From positions 620,001 through 684,000 of the forward strand of contig CAXXES010000006.1 in NCBI GenBank assembly GCA_963677175.2: a stretch of DNA of 64,000 bases, given 5' to 3'. This document shows, one piece after another, positions 35,528 to 44,737 of the stretch (position 1 is its first letter; every line of letters begins with the position of its first letter). The notes under the pieces were generated by a model that did not search any database, had not been told where the DNA came from, and was given only the letters and a program-made list of their open reading frames with translations. A program made the translations under genes and the position numbers. Origin of the DNA: Sunxiuqinia sp963677175. Its GTDB lineage: Bacteria > Bacteroidota > Bacteroidia > Bacteroidales > Prolixibacteraceae.

Positions 35528-36075
35528 CGTCAACAAAAATAACAATCTGCCGGGACGAAAGATAAAGTAGGACGATTTTAGATGAAAGATTCCGGCGTCA
35601 ATGGCCTTTTACTTTTGACATGCCTGATGCCGTGGTTTCCGAGCCACGGATTAGAAGCCCCCTCTGACTTCCCCAAAAGGTGAGGACTGGGATGGAGTTG
35701 GTTGTCGGGGTGAGTGGTATATCGTTTCAGTAGTCAAGCCTTCACTTGAAATGAAACCCTGACTTAACTTGGTTTGCGTTTGAATCATCTGATCCCACCG
35801 GCTTGAGACCAAACAAAAAAAACCTGCAGGAAAAAAATTCCTGCAGGAAAAAAACCAAAAATCAACTAACCTTTAAACCACCCTAAGCAGGTGTTTCATC
35901 CCGAAAAAACCATTGTCAGGCCTCTTCTATTTATTTATCAATCTAATTACAACCACTACGGAGCGCCAGAATAGAACTACCTCTATTGTAATAATTGGGG
36001 AAATTAAGACATTCAGGTATAAAAATCAAGAGATAAAGCATGCTCAGCAACATATTTTTTTGAACTAATTGACGC
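35528..36075. other. Gene-poor 550-bp stretch
   Basis: I see no supported gene here. It contains a CCGTGG/CCACGG hairpin (about 35629-35648), a pyrimidine/purine-rich string near 35659-35700 of the kind scattered in Bacteroidota intergenic DNA, and a PstI-like hairpin described separately. Part of 35860-35885 (CAACTAACCTTTAAACC) resembles leaders seen before SusC-type genes, but no such gene follows. Confidence 0.5.
35823..35847 (-). terminator. CCTGCAGG hairpin with T tracts on the minus strand
   Basis: The 10-bp arms CCTGCAGGAA/TTCCTGCAGG enclose a 5-nt A loop. On the minus strand the hairpin is followed by eight T residues, so it looks like a terminator for a minus-strand transcript coming from the 36-37 kb region. 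Confidence 0.55.
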
Positions 36076-36216
36076 ATGTGGTATCGGTTGCCACGATTTT
36101 ATTCTCTTATTTTCCAAAGCAAACCCTCGCAGACCGCCCGAAACCAAGCTAACGGAGCGTCTTTCCGAACTTTCTCAGGAATCTCCCGGCAAATTGAGGC
36201 CCCCTGCCTAAAGGAT

Positions 36217-36540
36217 GAAGACTGGAATTATTTGGAGTCACATGTCAATTATTTAGCGACAACATCAAATTATTCGGTGTCACACGTCAATTATTTACCG
36301 TCAACATCGAATTATTTGGCGTCACACGTCGATTATTTAGTGTCAACATCGAATTATTCAGCGTCACACGTCGATTATTTAACGTCAACATCGAATTATT
36401 TGGTGTCACACGTCAATTATTTAGCGTCAATATCGAATTATTCGGTGTCACACGTCGATTATTTAGCGTCAACATCAGACAATTTGGCGTCAACATCGAA
36501 TTATTCAGAGTACGATGTCTATTCAGCGATAACACGCTAT
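36217..36540. repeat. Tandem array of about 15 copies of a 21-bp unit
   Basis: The unit is close to AATTATTTAGCGTCAACATCG and alternates with AATTATTYGGTGTCACACGTC, so a 42-bp higher-order period is visible. About 13 clear copies and two degraded ones at the right edge can be counted. The plus strand is open through the array (ORF 36076-36543), giving alternating NYLASTS and NYSVSHV heptads, but unit differences are mostly non-synonymous and the upstream part has no recognisable domain, so I do not call a protein. The 21-bp period equals two helical turns, placing AATTATT tracts on one face of the DNA. Confidence 0.9.
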
Positions 36541-37241
36541 TAAAACCTCCATTTCATGCCCACCCGCCAATAATTGGGATTGAAATTAATTGCCCAGCTT
36601 GAGTTGTCGTTTTCCCAATCGACCAAGGCATATTCTATTCCGCCCAAAGCTAAGTTTAAGGCAAATTTTGGGCTAAGAAAATAAGTCAGTTCGGGACTGA
36701 TTTTGCTTGAAAAATAGTCGTTGTCATATTCAGCACTTTGTTCCGTCACAACACTGGGCAAAGAGCCTATCAATTCAAATCCGTCGCTATCAATTCTTCG
36801 TGCTGTTGCCACCATTGAATGGCTGTCGGTTTTAATGTTGCCATAAGAAATTCTCAACTTGGTGCTAAAATAGAATTTGTCGTTTATTGGATAATAATAT
36901 CCGACGAATAAGCCGGGCAACAAGGCCTTCGATTTTAATTCCAGAGTCTCTAGTTGCGAATATTCGTTGTTGGTGAACAAGCTGTTCGACCTGTCTTCTT
37001 TCTCCCAATAATAATCAAGCTCTACTCCAGCAATAAACCTGTCGGTGATAAAATACCCGATCGAAGGTCCCACATTTAAATATCGTCCTTGTGTTGAATG
37101 ATGGTTTGTAGTCACCCCATTTTCAGTGTTCACCTTCCTATAATCGCCATCAAACGACACCATGGTATTCCCCTTGCTGATCTGCGAAAACAAATCCAGC
37201 GTTGAGAAAATAATTAATACAATCAGCACACTTTTTTTCAT
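36540..37241 (-). CDS. Outer-membrane beta-barrel protein
   Basis: This 233-residue protein starts at ATG 37241 (the frame extends to 37334, but the signal peptide MKKSVLIVLIIFSTLDLFSQ begins here). The mature part consists of alternating beta strands with aromatic girdles, for example GPSIGYFITDRFIAGVELDYYW and LLPGLFVGYYYPINDKFYFSTKLRISYG, and ends with WRVGMKWRF. The terminal Phe is a barrel-assembly signal. It fits the OmpA-like/porin-type 8-strand barrels. No partner is adjacent. Its stop codon abuts the 21-bp tandem array. Confidence 0.85.
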   Translation of the reverse strand: MKKSVLIVLIIFSTLDLFSQISKGNTMVSFDGDYRKVNTENGVTTNHHSTQGRYLNVGPSIGYFITDRFIAGVELDYYWEKEDRSNSLFTNNEYSQLETLELKSKALLPGLFVGYYYPINDKFYFSTKLRISYGNIKTDSHSMVATARRIDSDGFELIGSLPSVVTEQSAEYDNDYFSSKISPELTYFLSPKFALNLALGGIEYALVDWENDNSSWAINFNPNYWRVGMKWRF

Positions 37242-37545
37242 CTGATTAAATTGTTTGTTTTTATATGGTATCCTATGGAACTCGCACTTCAAGCATTTCC
37301 TTTTGGGTTGACTAAACATGCTCGTTTCATTCATATAAGTTTTAAAATAACTGTTCTAAAGGCATTATCGTTCTACATTTTTAGCCCTCCAAAAATACGA
37401 AGTACAACTAAATGAACTATATTCCGAAGTTAATTTATACTCATTATGAATAAGCTCCTCTGAAGGGCATAAAACAGAAAATAAAAGAACTGTTTACCGG
37501 CAAAAACCATTATCTTGAAAATTTAATTGAAAGGTAAAAAAAAGT

Positions 37546-38115
37546 ATGAACGAATTTGTAGAATACATCTTGCAATTTGGCAATTTAAACGAACAGCAAA
37601 TTGGTTTAATCTCAAGAAAAGCAAGTGAATTACAACTTCCGAAAGACGAATACTTTTCGGAAGCGGAAAAAATTGCAAAGCAAGTCGGCTTTATTTTAGA
37701 CGGCATTCTCCGGGTTTGTTATTACAACAACAAAGGCGACGAAATCACCAAATATTTCATTGAAGAAAACAATTTGGTTGTTGATTTGGAGAGTTTTGAA
37801 AATGAAACCCCTTCTACGGCGTACGTACAAGCAGTTACAGACTGTAAGCTTATTGTTTTTTCAAAAAAAGACTGGCAAGAACTTTTAAACACCATTATTG
37901 GTTGGGATGCCATCGTTCACAAAGTTATTTCAAAAGCACTGATGCAAAAGGTAGCAAGGAGAAGCCCCTTGGTTTCAGAAGATGCAACGACACGTTATTT
38001 GAAGTTTCTTGAAATCTTTCCCACTGTTGTCAACCGTGTTCCGCTTTCGTACATAGCCTCTTATTTAGGCATTACGCAATCCTCGCTCAGCAGGATCAGA
38101 AAAAACATACGCTAA
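37546..38115 (+). CDS. Crp/Fnr-family transcriptional regulator
   Basis: This 189-residue protein has an N-terminal cyclic-nucleotide-binding-like beta roll (residues 30-115, with VGFILDGILRVCYYNNKGDEITKYFIEENN) and a C-terminal helix-turn-helix (VPLSYIASYLGITQSSLSRIRKN). The HTH recognition helix ITQSSLSRIR is typical of Bacteroidota Crp-like regulators. It lacks the Cys set for an FNR iron-sulfur centre and the Arg/Ser pair that binds cAMP, so the ligand is unknown. A short-chain dehydrogenase gene follows 105 bp later on the same strand and is the likely target. Confidence 0.9.
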   Translation: MNEFVEYILQFGNLNEQQIGLISRKASELQLPKDEYFSEAEKIAKQVGFILDGILRVCYYNNKGDEITKYFIEENNLVVDLESFENETPSTAYVQAVTDCKLIVFSKKDWQELLNTIIGWDAIVHKVISKALMQKVARRSPLVSEDATTRYLKFLEIFPTVVNRVPLSYIASYLGITQSSLSRIRKNIR

Positions 38116-38152
38116 ATCATTTTTTGCCATTTGGCAAATGATTTCATTTTTT
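38114..38152 (+). terminator. Hairpin overlapping the regulator stop codon
   Basis: AAATCATTT/AAATGATTT arms (38114-38122 and 38136-38144) with an inner GCC/GGC step form a stem that starts at the stop codon and is followed by CATTTTTT. It could end the regulator transcript or be an operator between the two genes. Confidence 0.55.
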
Positions 38153-38220
38153 AATGGTCCAACTTTGCCTATACAATATAATAGAACTCGATGCAGTATT
38201 AATTTTAAAAATGATAAAAC

Positions 38221-38964
38221 ATGATGAAAACAGCATTAATTACAGGGGCCAACAAAAGTATTGGCTTTGAATCTGCAAGGCAATTATTGCAACAAGGATT
38301 CTACGTTTATTTAGGAAGCCGAAGTTTAGAAAATGGCCTGAAAGCCGTGGAACAACTAAAATCCGAAGGTTTGGACAAAGTAGAAGCCGTACAAATAGAC
38401 GTAACCGACGACGAATCGGTAAAAGCCGCCCGTGCCGAAATTGGTAAAAAAACAGACGTTTTGGATGTGCTGATCAACAATGCGGGTATCTCCGGAGTTT
38501 TGCCACAAAGTGCGCTCGATTCAAGTATCGATAATTTCAAAAACGTGTACGAAACAAATGTGTACGGCGTTGTAAGGGCCACCCAAGCTTTTATCGATCT
38601 GTTGCAAAAATCGTCTGAACCAAGAATCATCAACGTGAGTTCAAGCGTAGGTTCCCTTTCGCTCCAAAGCGACCCGAAATGGCCGTTTTACAACTTTGCA
38701 AAATTTGCAGTTTATTCCTCGTCAAAATCGGCGCTGAATATGTACACCGTTACCTTGGCTTACGAATTGCGCGATACGGCTTTCAAAGTCAATGCAATTG
38801 ACCCGGGGTATACAAAAACCGATTTTAACCAGCATCGGGGAACAGGAACAGTTGAAGATGCCGCTGCCCGTGTCGTAAAATATGCTTTGGTTGGCAACGA
38901 CGGACCAACAGGAAAGTATTTCAGTGAAGAAACAAATCCTGAAACGGGAGAAATTCCTTGGTAA
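38221..38964 (+). CDS. Short-chain dehydrogenase/reductase
   Basis: This 247-residue SDR oxidoreductase has the NAD(P)-binding motif TGANKSIG (8-15), NNAG (86-89) and the catalytic Tyr165 and Lys169 in YSSSK, with Ser140-142 upstream. An Arg after the beta2 strand (SRSLENG) suggests NADP preference. It resembles the carbonyl-reductase-like SDRs that are often induced by aldehydes or quinones. Its position after a Crp/Fnr-like regulator suggests a small regulator-enzyme module. The substrate is unknown. Confidence 0.93.
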   Translation: MMKTALITGANKSIGFESARQLLQQGFYVYLGSRSLENGLKAVEQLKSEGLDKVEAVQIDVTDDESVKAARAEIGKKTDVLDVLINNAGISGVLPQSALDSSIDNFKNVYETNVYGVVRATQAFIDLLQKSSEPRIINVSSSVGSLSLQSDPKWPFYNFAKFAVYSSSKSALNMYTVTLAYELRDTAFKVNAIDPGYTKTDFNQHRGTGTVEDAAARVVKYALVGNDGPTGKYFSEETNPETGEIPW

Positions 38965-39054
38965 ACAAAAAAGCACCATATTGCCTGGCACATTAGCGTG
39001 ATTCCTTCGAAGTGAAACCCGAACTCAGGAAAAGAGCTGCACTAATTTTTTTGC

Positions 39055-39062
39055 TACCTTTG
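39055..39062 (+). promoter_or_regulatory. Candidate -7 box upstream of purB
   Basis: TACCTTTG matches TAnnTTTG and overlaps the upstream GTG at 39062, favouring ATG 39083 as the start. Confidence 0.45.
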
Positions 39063-39082
39063 TGGCTCGAAAAATTAAAATC

Positions 39083-40429
39083 ATGGAACTGAATTTATTG
39101 ACCGCAATTACGCCTATTGATGGTAGGTACCGATCGAAAGTAGAAAACCTGCAAAACTATTTTTCTGAGTATGCCTTGATTAAATACCGGGTACTGGTTG
39201 AAGTGGAATATTTTATCGCGCTGTGCGAATTACCCTTGCCACAGCTGGCCAGTTTTGACAAGCAACTGTTTGGGCAGTTAAGGCAAATCGCCACCGATTT
39301 TTCGATCGAAGATGCCCAGCGGGTCAAAGACATTGAAAAGGTGACCAACCATGATGTGAAAGCCGTTGAATATTTTTTGAAAGAAGAGTTTGATAAACTG
39401 GGGATTCAGGCCTACAAGGAGTTTATTCACTTTGGTCTGACTTCGCAGGACATTAATAATACCGCTGTGCCCAAGTCCATTCAGGATGCCTTGGATTACG
39501 AATATTACCCGGCCATCAACGATTTGATTGACACTTTGGATGAGTTGTCCGAAGAATGGAAGGACATCTCCATGTTGGCTAAAACACACGGGCAGCCGGC
39601 TTCGCCAACCAACCTGGGCAAGGAAATCCGGGTTTTTTCGGAGCGGATCAAGATTCAGCTGGAGCAGCTCAAAGCGGTGACCTGCGATGCCAAGTTTGGC
39701 GGGGCCACCGGTAATTTTAACGCGCACCAGATTGCCTATCCCGAAATTAGCTGGAAGGCGTTCGGAAATCATTTCCTTAAAAAATACCTAGGACTGGAAC
39801 GATCACAGTACACCACGCAAATTGCTAATTACGACAATCACGCGGCTATTTTCGATGCCCTAAAACGCATCAATACCATCATCCTTGATTTGAACCGCGA
39901 CTTGTGGACTTACATTTCGATGGAGTATTTCAAACAAAAAATTAAAGCCGGCGAGGTTGGCTCTTCGGCCATGCCACACAAAGTAAACCCCATCGATTTT
40001 GAAAATTCAGAAGGAAACATAGGCATTGCCAACGCCTTGCTGGAACACCTGTCGGTGAAGTTGCCGGTTTCACGCTTGCAACGAGACCTGACTGACTCCA
40101 CGGTTTTGCGCACCATTGGCATGCCGTTGGGCCACACGCTGATTGCCGTGAGTTCAACACTGAAAGGCTTGGATAAGTTGTTGCTGAACAAAGAAGCCAT
40201 TGATGCTGATTTGGATAAGAATTGGGCCGTTGTAGCCGAAGCCATTCAAACCATTCTGCGTCGCGAAGCGTATCCGAATCCCTACGAAGCCTTGCGAAAT
40301 CTGACGCGTACAAACAAAAAAATGAGCAGAGAAGTGATTCATGAGTTTATTAACACGCTGGACATTAGCGAGGTGCTGAAAAATGAGCTCAAAACAATTA
40401 CGCCACATAATTACACCGGAATTTTTTAA
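39083..40429 (+). CDS. purB: Adenylosuccinate lyase
   Basis: PurB acts twice in purine synthesis, releasing fumarate from SAICAR and from adenylosuccinate. The 448-residue product from ATG 39083 has the fumarase/aspartase superfamily signature SSAMPHKVNPIDFEN at about residues 293-307 and the substrate loop TSQDINNTA. The catalytic His lies in KTHGQPASPT. The N-terminal TAITPIDGRY is the usual PurB start. The downstream MsbA-like gene begins 93 bp later. Confidence 0.97.
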   Translation: MELNLLTAITPIDGRYRSKVENLQNYFSEYALIKYRVLVEVEYFIALCELPLPQLASFDKQLFGQLRQIATDFSIEDAQRVKDIEKVTNHDVKAVEYFLKEEFDKLGIQAYKEFIHFGLTSQDINNTAVPKSIQDALDYEYYPAINDLIDTLDELSEEWKDISMLAKTHGQPASPTNLGKEIRVFSERIKIQLEQLKAVTCDAKFGGATGNFNAHQIAYPEISWKAFGNHFLKKYLGLERSQYTTQIANYDNHAAIFDALKRINTIILDLNRDLWTYISMEYFKQKIKAGEVGSSAMPHKVNPIDFENSEGNIGIANALLEHLSVKLPVSRLQRDLTDSTVLRTIGMPLGHTLIAVSSTLKGLDKLLLNKEAIDADLDKNWAVVAEAIQTILRREAYPNPYEALRNLTRTNKKMSREVIHEFINTLDISEVLKNELKTITPHNYTGIF

Positions 40430-40522
40430 GAAGGAAGCCCTATTCTTAATCCTTCTCAAAAAGAGAAAGACTTTTGGACGGGGTGAAATTGGGTGGTAAA
40501 CTTCGTTAAAACATTATTTTGA

Positions 40523-42346
40523 ATGAAAGATTTTATCAAATTACTCCGGAGGTTTTTGCCTCCATATAAAGGCAAAGTTGCACTGAATTTTCTCTTCAAC
40601 CTGTTGGCTGCCATCTTTGGCGCTTTTTCGTTTGGGTTGCTGTCGCCTGTGCTGGGTATTTTATTTGGTACGGATGAAGCAGTCCGCGAGCGGATACCAT
40701 TCGAATTATCGGCTGATGCAATAGAAAACAACTTGTCTTATTTTATCACATGGATTATTGACATGTACGGGCAATCATCGGCCCTGATTTATATCGGCAT
40801 GTTCATCGTCCTGATGGTGTTGCTGAAAGTCGGGTTTACTTATTTGGCCAGCTTCGTGATGATTTTCATTCGGAATGGGGTCGTGCGCGATATCCGCAGT
40901 AAAATATACCGCAAAATACTGACGTTGTCGTTGGGTTTTTTTAACGATGAAAAGAAAGGCGACATCATGACGCGTATGACCGGCGATGTACTGGAAATCG
41001 AAAATTCGGTGATGAATTCGCTCGACATGCTTTTTAAAAACCCGATTTTGATTCTGATTTCGCTGACTTACATGCTTTATACCAGTTGGACGTTGACCAT
41101 TTTTGTTTTTGTGATGTTACCCATTGCCGGTTTTGTGATCGGGACAGTTGGAAAAAGCCTGAAACGCCAATCGAGGAAAGGGCAAAACAAACAAGGCGAT
41201 ATTTTATCAATTATTGATGAAGATATTTCGGGTTTGCGTGTCATCAAAGCTTTTACGGCTGAAAAGAAGGCCATCGAACGTTTTGAGCGCGAAAATGAAA
41301 ATTACCGACTTATTATGAACAAGCTGATGAGCCGTTATTTTTTGGCTCATCCGATGAGCGAACTTTTGGGAACAACTGTGATTGTCATGGTCTTGTGGTA
41401 CGGTGGGAACCTGATTTTATCAGGCGATGCAGGGGCCTTGAGCCCGCAGCAGTTCATCGTTTACCTGGTATTCTTTTACAACATCATCAACCCCGCCAAA
41501 GCATTCTCAACGGCGCTTTACAGTATAGAAAAAGGCTTGGCTTCGATGGAGCGAATCGACAGAATCCTAGGACAGGAAAGTACAATTGTTGATAAGCCTG
41601 ATGCCGTCTCAAAGGACGAATTTAAAAATTCGATTGAATTTCGCCATGTTGGTTTCAAGTATGTAAAAGAGAAAGTTCTTGACGACATTAATCTCACCAT
41701 TAAGAAAGGGCAGACCGTTGCTTTAGTGGGGAAATCGGGTTCCGGAAAAACAACTTTGGTCGACCTGTTGCCCCGTTTTTGGGATATTACCGAAGGAGGA
41801 ATTTATATTGATGGCACCAACATCCGTGACATCAAACTGCACGATTTGCGTAGCCTGATGGGTAACGTCAACCAGGAACCGATTTTATTTAATGAAACCT
41901 TTTTCAATAACATTGCTTTTGGGATTGAAAATGTTACGGAAGAAGATGTGATCAATGCAGCGAAAATTGCCAATGCCCACGAGTTTATTGTTTCTACGGA
42001 GAACGGCTACCATACCAACATTGGCGACCGCGGAGACAAGCTTTCGGGCGGTCAGAAACAACGGGTTTCCATTGCCCGGGCTATTTTGAAGAATCCCCCG
42101 ATCCTGATTCTGGATGAAGCCACCTCTGCCTTGGACACGGAATCGGAAAAATTGGTGCAAGAGGCCTTGGAAAACCTGATGAAGAACCGCACGTCGCTCG
42201 TAATTGCGCACCGGCTGTCGACCATTAAAAATGCGGATGTGATTTGTGTGCTCCATAAAGGACAAATCGTTGAAATGGGAACCCATCAACAACTTATGGA
42301 GCAGAATGGCCGCTATCAGAAACTGCACCAGATGCAGGTGTTTTAA
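40523..42346 (+). CDS. MsbA-like ABC exporter (fused permease and ATPase)
   Basis: This 607-residue half-transporter has six membrane helices in the first about 320 residues, including the coupling segments expected of type IV exporters, and an ATPase domain with Walker A GKSGSGKTT, signature LSGGQKQRVS and Walker B ILILDEATSALD. It resembles MsbA and other lipid- or multidrug-exporting half-transporters that act as homodimers. Its substrate cannot be assigned. Bacteroidota carry several such proteins, so it may be the lipid A flippase but this is not certain. Confidence 0.9.
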   Translation: MKDFIKLLRRFLPPYKGKVALNFLFNLLAAIFGAFSFGLLSPVLGILFGTDEAVRERIPFELSADAIENNLSYFITWIIDMYGQSSALIYIGMFIVLMVLLKVGFTYLASFVMIFIRNGVVRDIRSKIYRKILTLSLGFFNDEKKGDIMTRMTGDVLEIENSVMNSLDMLFKNPILILISLTYMLYTSWTLTIFVFVMLPIAGFVIGTVGKSLKRQSRKGQNKQGDILSIIDEDISGLRVIKAFTAEKKAIERFERENENYRLIMNKLMSRYFLAHPMSELLGTTVIVMVLWYGGNLILSGDAGALSPQQFIVYLVFFYNIINPAKAFSTALYSIEKGLASMERIDRILGQESTIVDKPDAVSKDEFKNSIEFRHVGFKYVKEKVLDDINLTIKKGQTVALVGKSGSGKTTLVDLLPRFWDITEGGIYIDGTNIRDIKLHDLRSLMGNVNQEPILFNETFFNNIAFGIENVTEEDVINAAKIANAHEFIVSTENGYHTNIGDRGDKLSGGQKQRVSIARAILKNPPILILDEATSALDTESEKLVQEALENLMKNRTSLVIAHRLSTIKNADVICVLHKGQIVEMGTHQQLMEQNGRYQKLHQMQVF

Positions 42347-42403
42347 ATCTCCGGACGAAAAAAATCCGGTGGAACTTACGATGTACCGCTTAATTTAGAT
42401 ATT

Positions 42404-43225
42404 ATGAAACAGTTTCGCCTCTTTTTTAGTACCTGCTGTCTTCTTCTTATTGGCCTATCACTTACAGCGCAGGAAACCATCACTTATAAAACAGTGCAGT
42501 CAATTCTTTACCGGAAAAGTAGCGTGGTTACCGATTACATGAACGAACGCTGTCGCCTGGATTTGTATTATCCTGAAAATACCTCGGATTTCACCACCCT
42601 TGTTTGGTTTCATGGCGGAGGCATTACCGGTGGTGAGAAGTTTATTCCGGAGCAATGGAAAAACAAAGGGGTGGCTGTTGTTGCGGTGAATTACCGGCTC
42701 AGTCCTAAGGTGAAAAATCCAAAATACATTGAAGACGCGGCAGCCGCTGTTGCCTGGGTTTTCAATCACATTGAAGAATACGGTGGCTCAAAAAGTTCCA
42801 TCGTGGTTTCAGGACATTCGGCTGGCGGTTATTTGGCCAGCATGGTGGGACTAGACAAACATTATTTGGAAGCTCATGATGTAGATGCCGACCAGATTGC
42901 TGCCTTGATCCCATTCAGCGGACATACCATTACGCATTTCACCATTCGTTCTGAACGCGGCATTCCGGGAACACAGCCCATTGTTGATGAATTTGCACCG
43001 CTTTTTCATGTTCGAAATGACGCTCCTCCGCTGTTTCTGATTACCGGTGATCGTGAACTGGAGATGCTGGGGCGCTATGAGGAAAATGCCTATTTGTACC
43101 GCATGATGAAGGTTGCAGGACATGAAAGCACCTTTATTTTTGAGTTGGATGGCTTTGATCACGGAGCGATGGCAGGGCCTGCTTTCGAACTTAGCTTGCA
43201 AATTTTACGCGATCTCGGCTTGTGA
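42404..43225 (+). CDS. Secreted alpha/beta hydrolase (esterase/BD-FAE-like)
   Basis: This 273-residue protein has a signal peptide ending after SLTAQ and an alpha/beta-hydrolase core with HGGG (oxyanion hole, WFHGGGI) and the nucleophile elbow SGHSAGGYLAS. The acid and His follow in GDRELEMLGRY and DGFDHGAMAGP. The HGGG motif places it with hormone-sensitive lipase/BD-FAE-type esterases that remove acyl or acetyl groups. Its last 21 bases overlap the end of the converging glycosyltransferase gene. Confidence 0.9.
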   Translation: MKQFRLFFSTCCLLLIGLSLTAQETITYKTVQSILYRKSSVVTDYMNERCRLDLYYPENTSDFTTLVWFHGGGITGGEKFIPEQWKNKGVAVVAVNYRLSPKVKNPKYIEDAAAAVAWVFNHIEEYGGSKSSIVVSGHSAGGYLASMVGLDKHYLEAHDVDADQIAALIPFSGHTITHFTIRSERGIPGTQPIVDEFAPLFHVRNDAPPLFLITGDRELEMLGRYEENAYLYRMMKVAGHESTFIFELDGFDHGAMAGPAFELSLQILRDLGL

Positions 43226-44530
43226 TAGTCCGGGCACCGTTGACGAAATCAACTCACGATAAATGGCCTGAATTTTTGTAGCAGCGTCTTCCCATTTGAT
43301 GCTTCCGGATTCTTTTTTTCCGAACCGAACCATCATTTTCGATAACGAAGGATAGCTTAGTAAGGCATGAATGGCATCGCTCATGGCATGAACATCCCAA
43401 AAGTCTACTTTAATGGCGTGCTTTACCACTTCCGAAACGCCCGATTGCTTTGAAAGAATGGTGGGAATTCCGCTTTGCATGGCTTCCAGCGGACAAATTC
43501 CGAAAGGTTCGGACACGGAGGGCATCACAAATACATCAGACAGTCTCATCATTCGCCTGACCTCATCGCCTTTCAGAAAACCAGTAAAGAAAAAGCGGTC
43601 TGCCAGGTGCGAATGGGCCACCTTCCGAATCATTTCGTGATGCAGGTCTCCATTGCCGGCCATAATAAACTTCACGTCTTTCATTTTACTTAAAACGAGT
43701 TCGGCTACCTGAAGGAAATACTCGGGCCCTTTTTGAAGGGTAATCCGGCCCAGGAACGTCACGATTTTATTTTTGTCCTTGAGCGGAAGCGAGATGGTCT
43801 TGTTTGTCTTGCAAAATTCAACACCGTTATAAACTGTTCGTGTTTTAAAAGCCGGTATTTTATATTTCTCGATTACCGTTTGGCGGGTTCGGTTGCTGAC
43901 ACAGATAACGCAGTCTGCTTGCTCCATGCCTTCCTTTTCGATTTGAAATACCCGCGGATTGATTTTCCCTCCACTGCGGTCAAAATCAGTAGCGTGTACA
44001 TGAACCACCAATGGTTTTCCCGATAATTTTTTTGCTGCTATCCCTGCAAGGTAGGTGAGCCAGTCGTGAGCGTGAATGACATCGAATTGGGTTTGGCTGG
44101 CAATGTATTCACTAACCACTGAGAAGTTATGGATTTCGCTCATCAGACCCGGCCCATATTGCCCCGTAAATTCAACGACGGGTGATTTGCTTGAAGTTGT
44201 GGTACTTTTCAGCTGCTCCTGTTTTGCCATGTGTTGCTTCCGGAATTGTTCCAGATCAACATACGGCACCATTTGCGATTCCACACTTAGGCATTCGACC
44301 GGGATTTCAAGGCGTTCAGTCCGTATTTTGCTTTTGATTAGATCAATTTGATTGGCTCCTATTAACTGCACCTGACTTTTCGGTTCATTCCCATAGGTCT
44401 TCGGAATGACAAAGGTAATTTTAGTATCCGATGCGGATAAGCTTTTCGTTATTCCATAACATGCTGTTCCCAAACCGCCGGAAATATTTGGGGGAAACTC
44501 CCACCCAAACATTAGAATGTTCATGGTCAT
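43205..44530 (-). CDS. Glycosyltransferase family 4/5 (GT-B fold)
   Basis: This 441-residue protein starts at ATG 44530 or 44524 (MTMNILMFGWEFPPNISGGLG). The N-terminal GGLG nucleotide-sugar loop and the HAHDW segment (DVIHAHDWLTYLAGI) match starch/glycogen-synthase-like GT4/GT5 enzymes. The C-terminal Rossmann domain carries TFLGRITLQKGPEYFL and the catalytic E-x7-E stretch PSVSEPFGICPLEAMQSGIPTIL. It probably makes an alpha-glucan or other polysaccharide from a nucleotide sugar. No cluster of other polysaccharide genes is adjacent. Confidence 0.9.
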   Translation of the reverse strand: MTMNILMFGWEFPPNISGGLGTACYGITKSLSASDTKITFVIPKTYGNEPKSQVQLIGANQIDLIKSKIRTERLEIPVECLSVESQMVPYVDLEQFRKQHMAKQEQLKSTTTSSKSPVVEFTGQYGPGLMSEIHNFSVVSEYIASQTQFDVIHAHDWLTYLAGIAAKKLSGKPLVVHVHATDFDRSGGKINPRVFQIEKEGMEQADCVICVSNRTRQTVIEKYKIPAFKTRTVYNGVEFCKTNKTISLPLKDKNKIVTFLGRITLQKGPEYFLQVAELVLSKMKDVKFIMAGNGDLHHEMIRKVAHSHLADRFFFTGFLKGDEVRRMMRLSDVFVMPSVSEPFGICPLEAMQSGIPTILSKQSGVSEVVKHAIKVDFWDVHAMSDAIHALLSYPSLSKMMVRFGKKESGSIKWEDAATKIQAIYRELISSTVPGLSQAEIA

Positions 44531-44686
44531 CGTGTTTAGAATGTAAAATGGGTCTGGCATTCTGTTCATCCAACTGCTATCAGGCAATTGGATGTGAAGC
44601 AGACGGATATAGCTTCGAATTACAAATTTCGAAAATTAAAGAATCACCAGTTGAGGCTGGCTATCTAAGCATACAACACGGAACAA

Positions 44687-44700
44687 CTTTCACGTGAAAG
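44687..44700. promoter_or_regulatory. 14-bp perfect palindrome between the glycosyltransferase and the small-protein genes
   Basis: CTTTCACGTGAAAG is a perfect palindrome in the gap upstream of the glycosyltransferase and downstream of the first small-protein gene. It looks like a regulator binding site; the regulator is unknown. Confidence 0.45.
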
Positions 44701-44737
44701 GCTACAGGCATAACAGAGCGAAAATCATCAAGAAACT

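Noticed and set aside
35860..35890. SusC-like leader sequence CAACTAACCTTTAAACC
   Set aside because: Resembles leaders of TonB-dependent transporter genes, but no such gene follows; treated as chance or decay.
36076..36543. Plus-strand ORF running through the tandem repeat
   Set aside because: The N-terminal half has no recognisable domain and unit differences change amino acids freely, so I describe the DNA repeat rather than a protein. Kept as a possible but unsupported gene.
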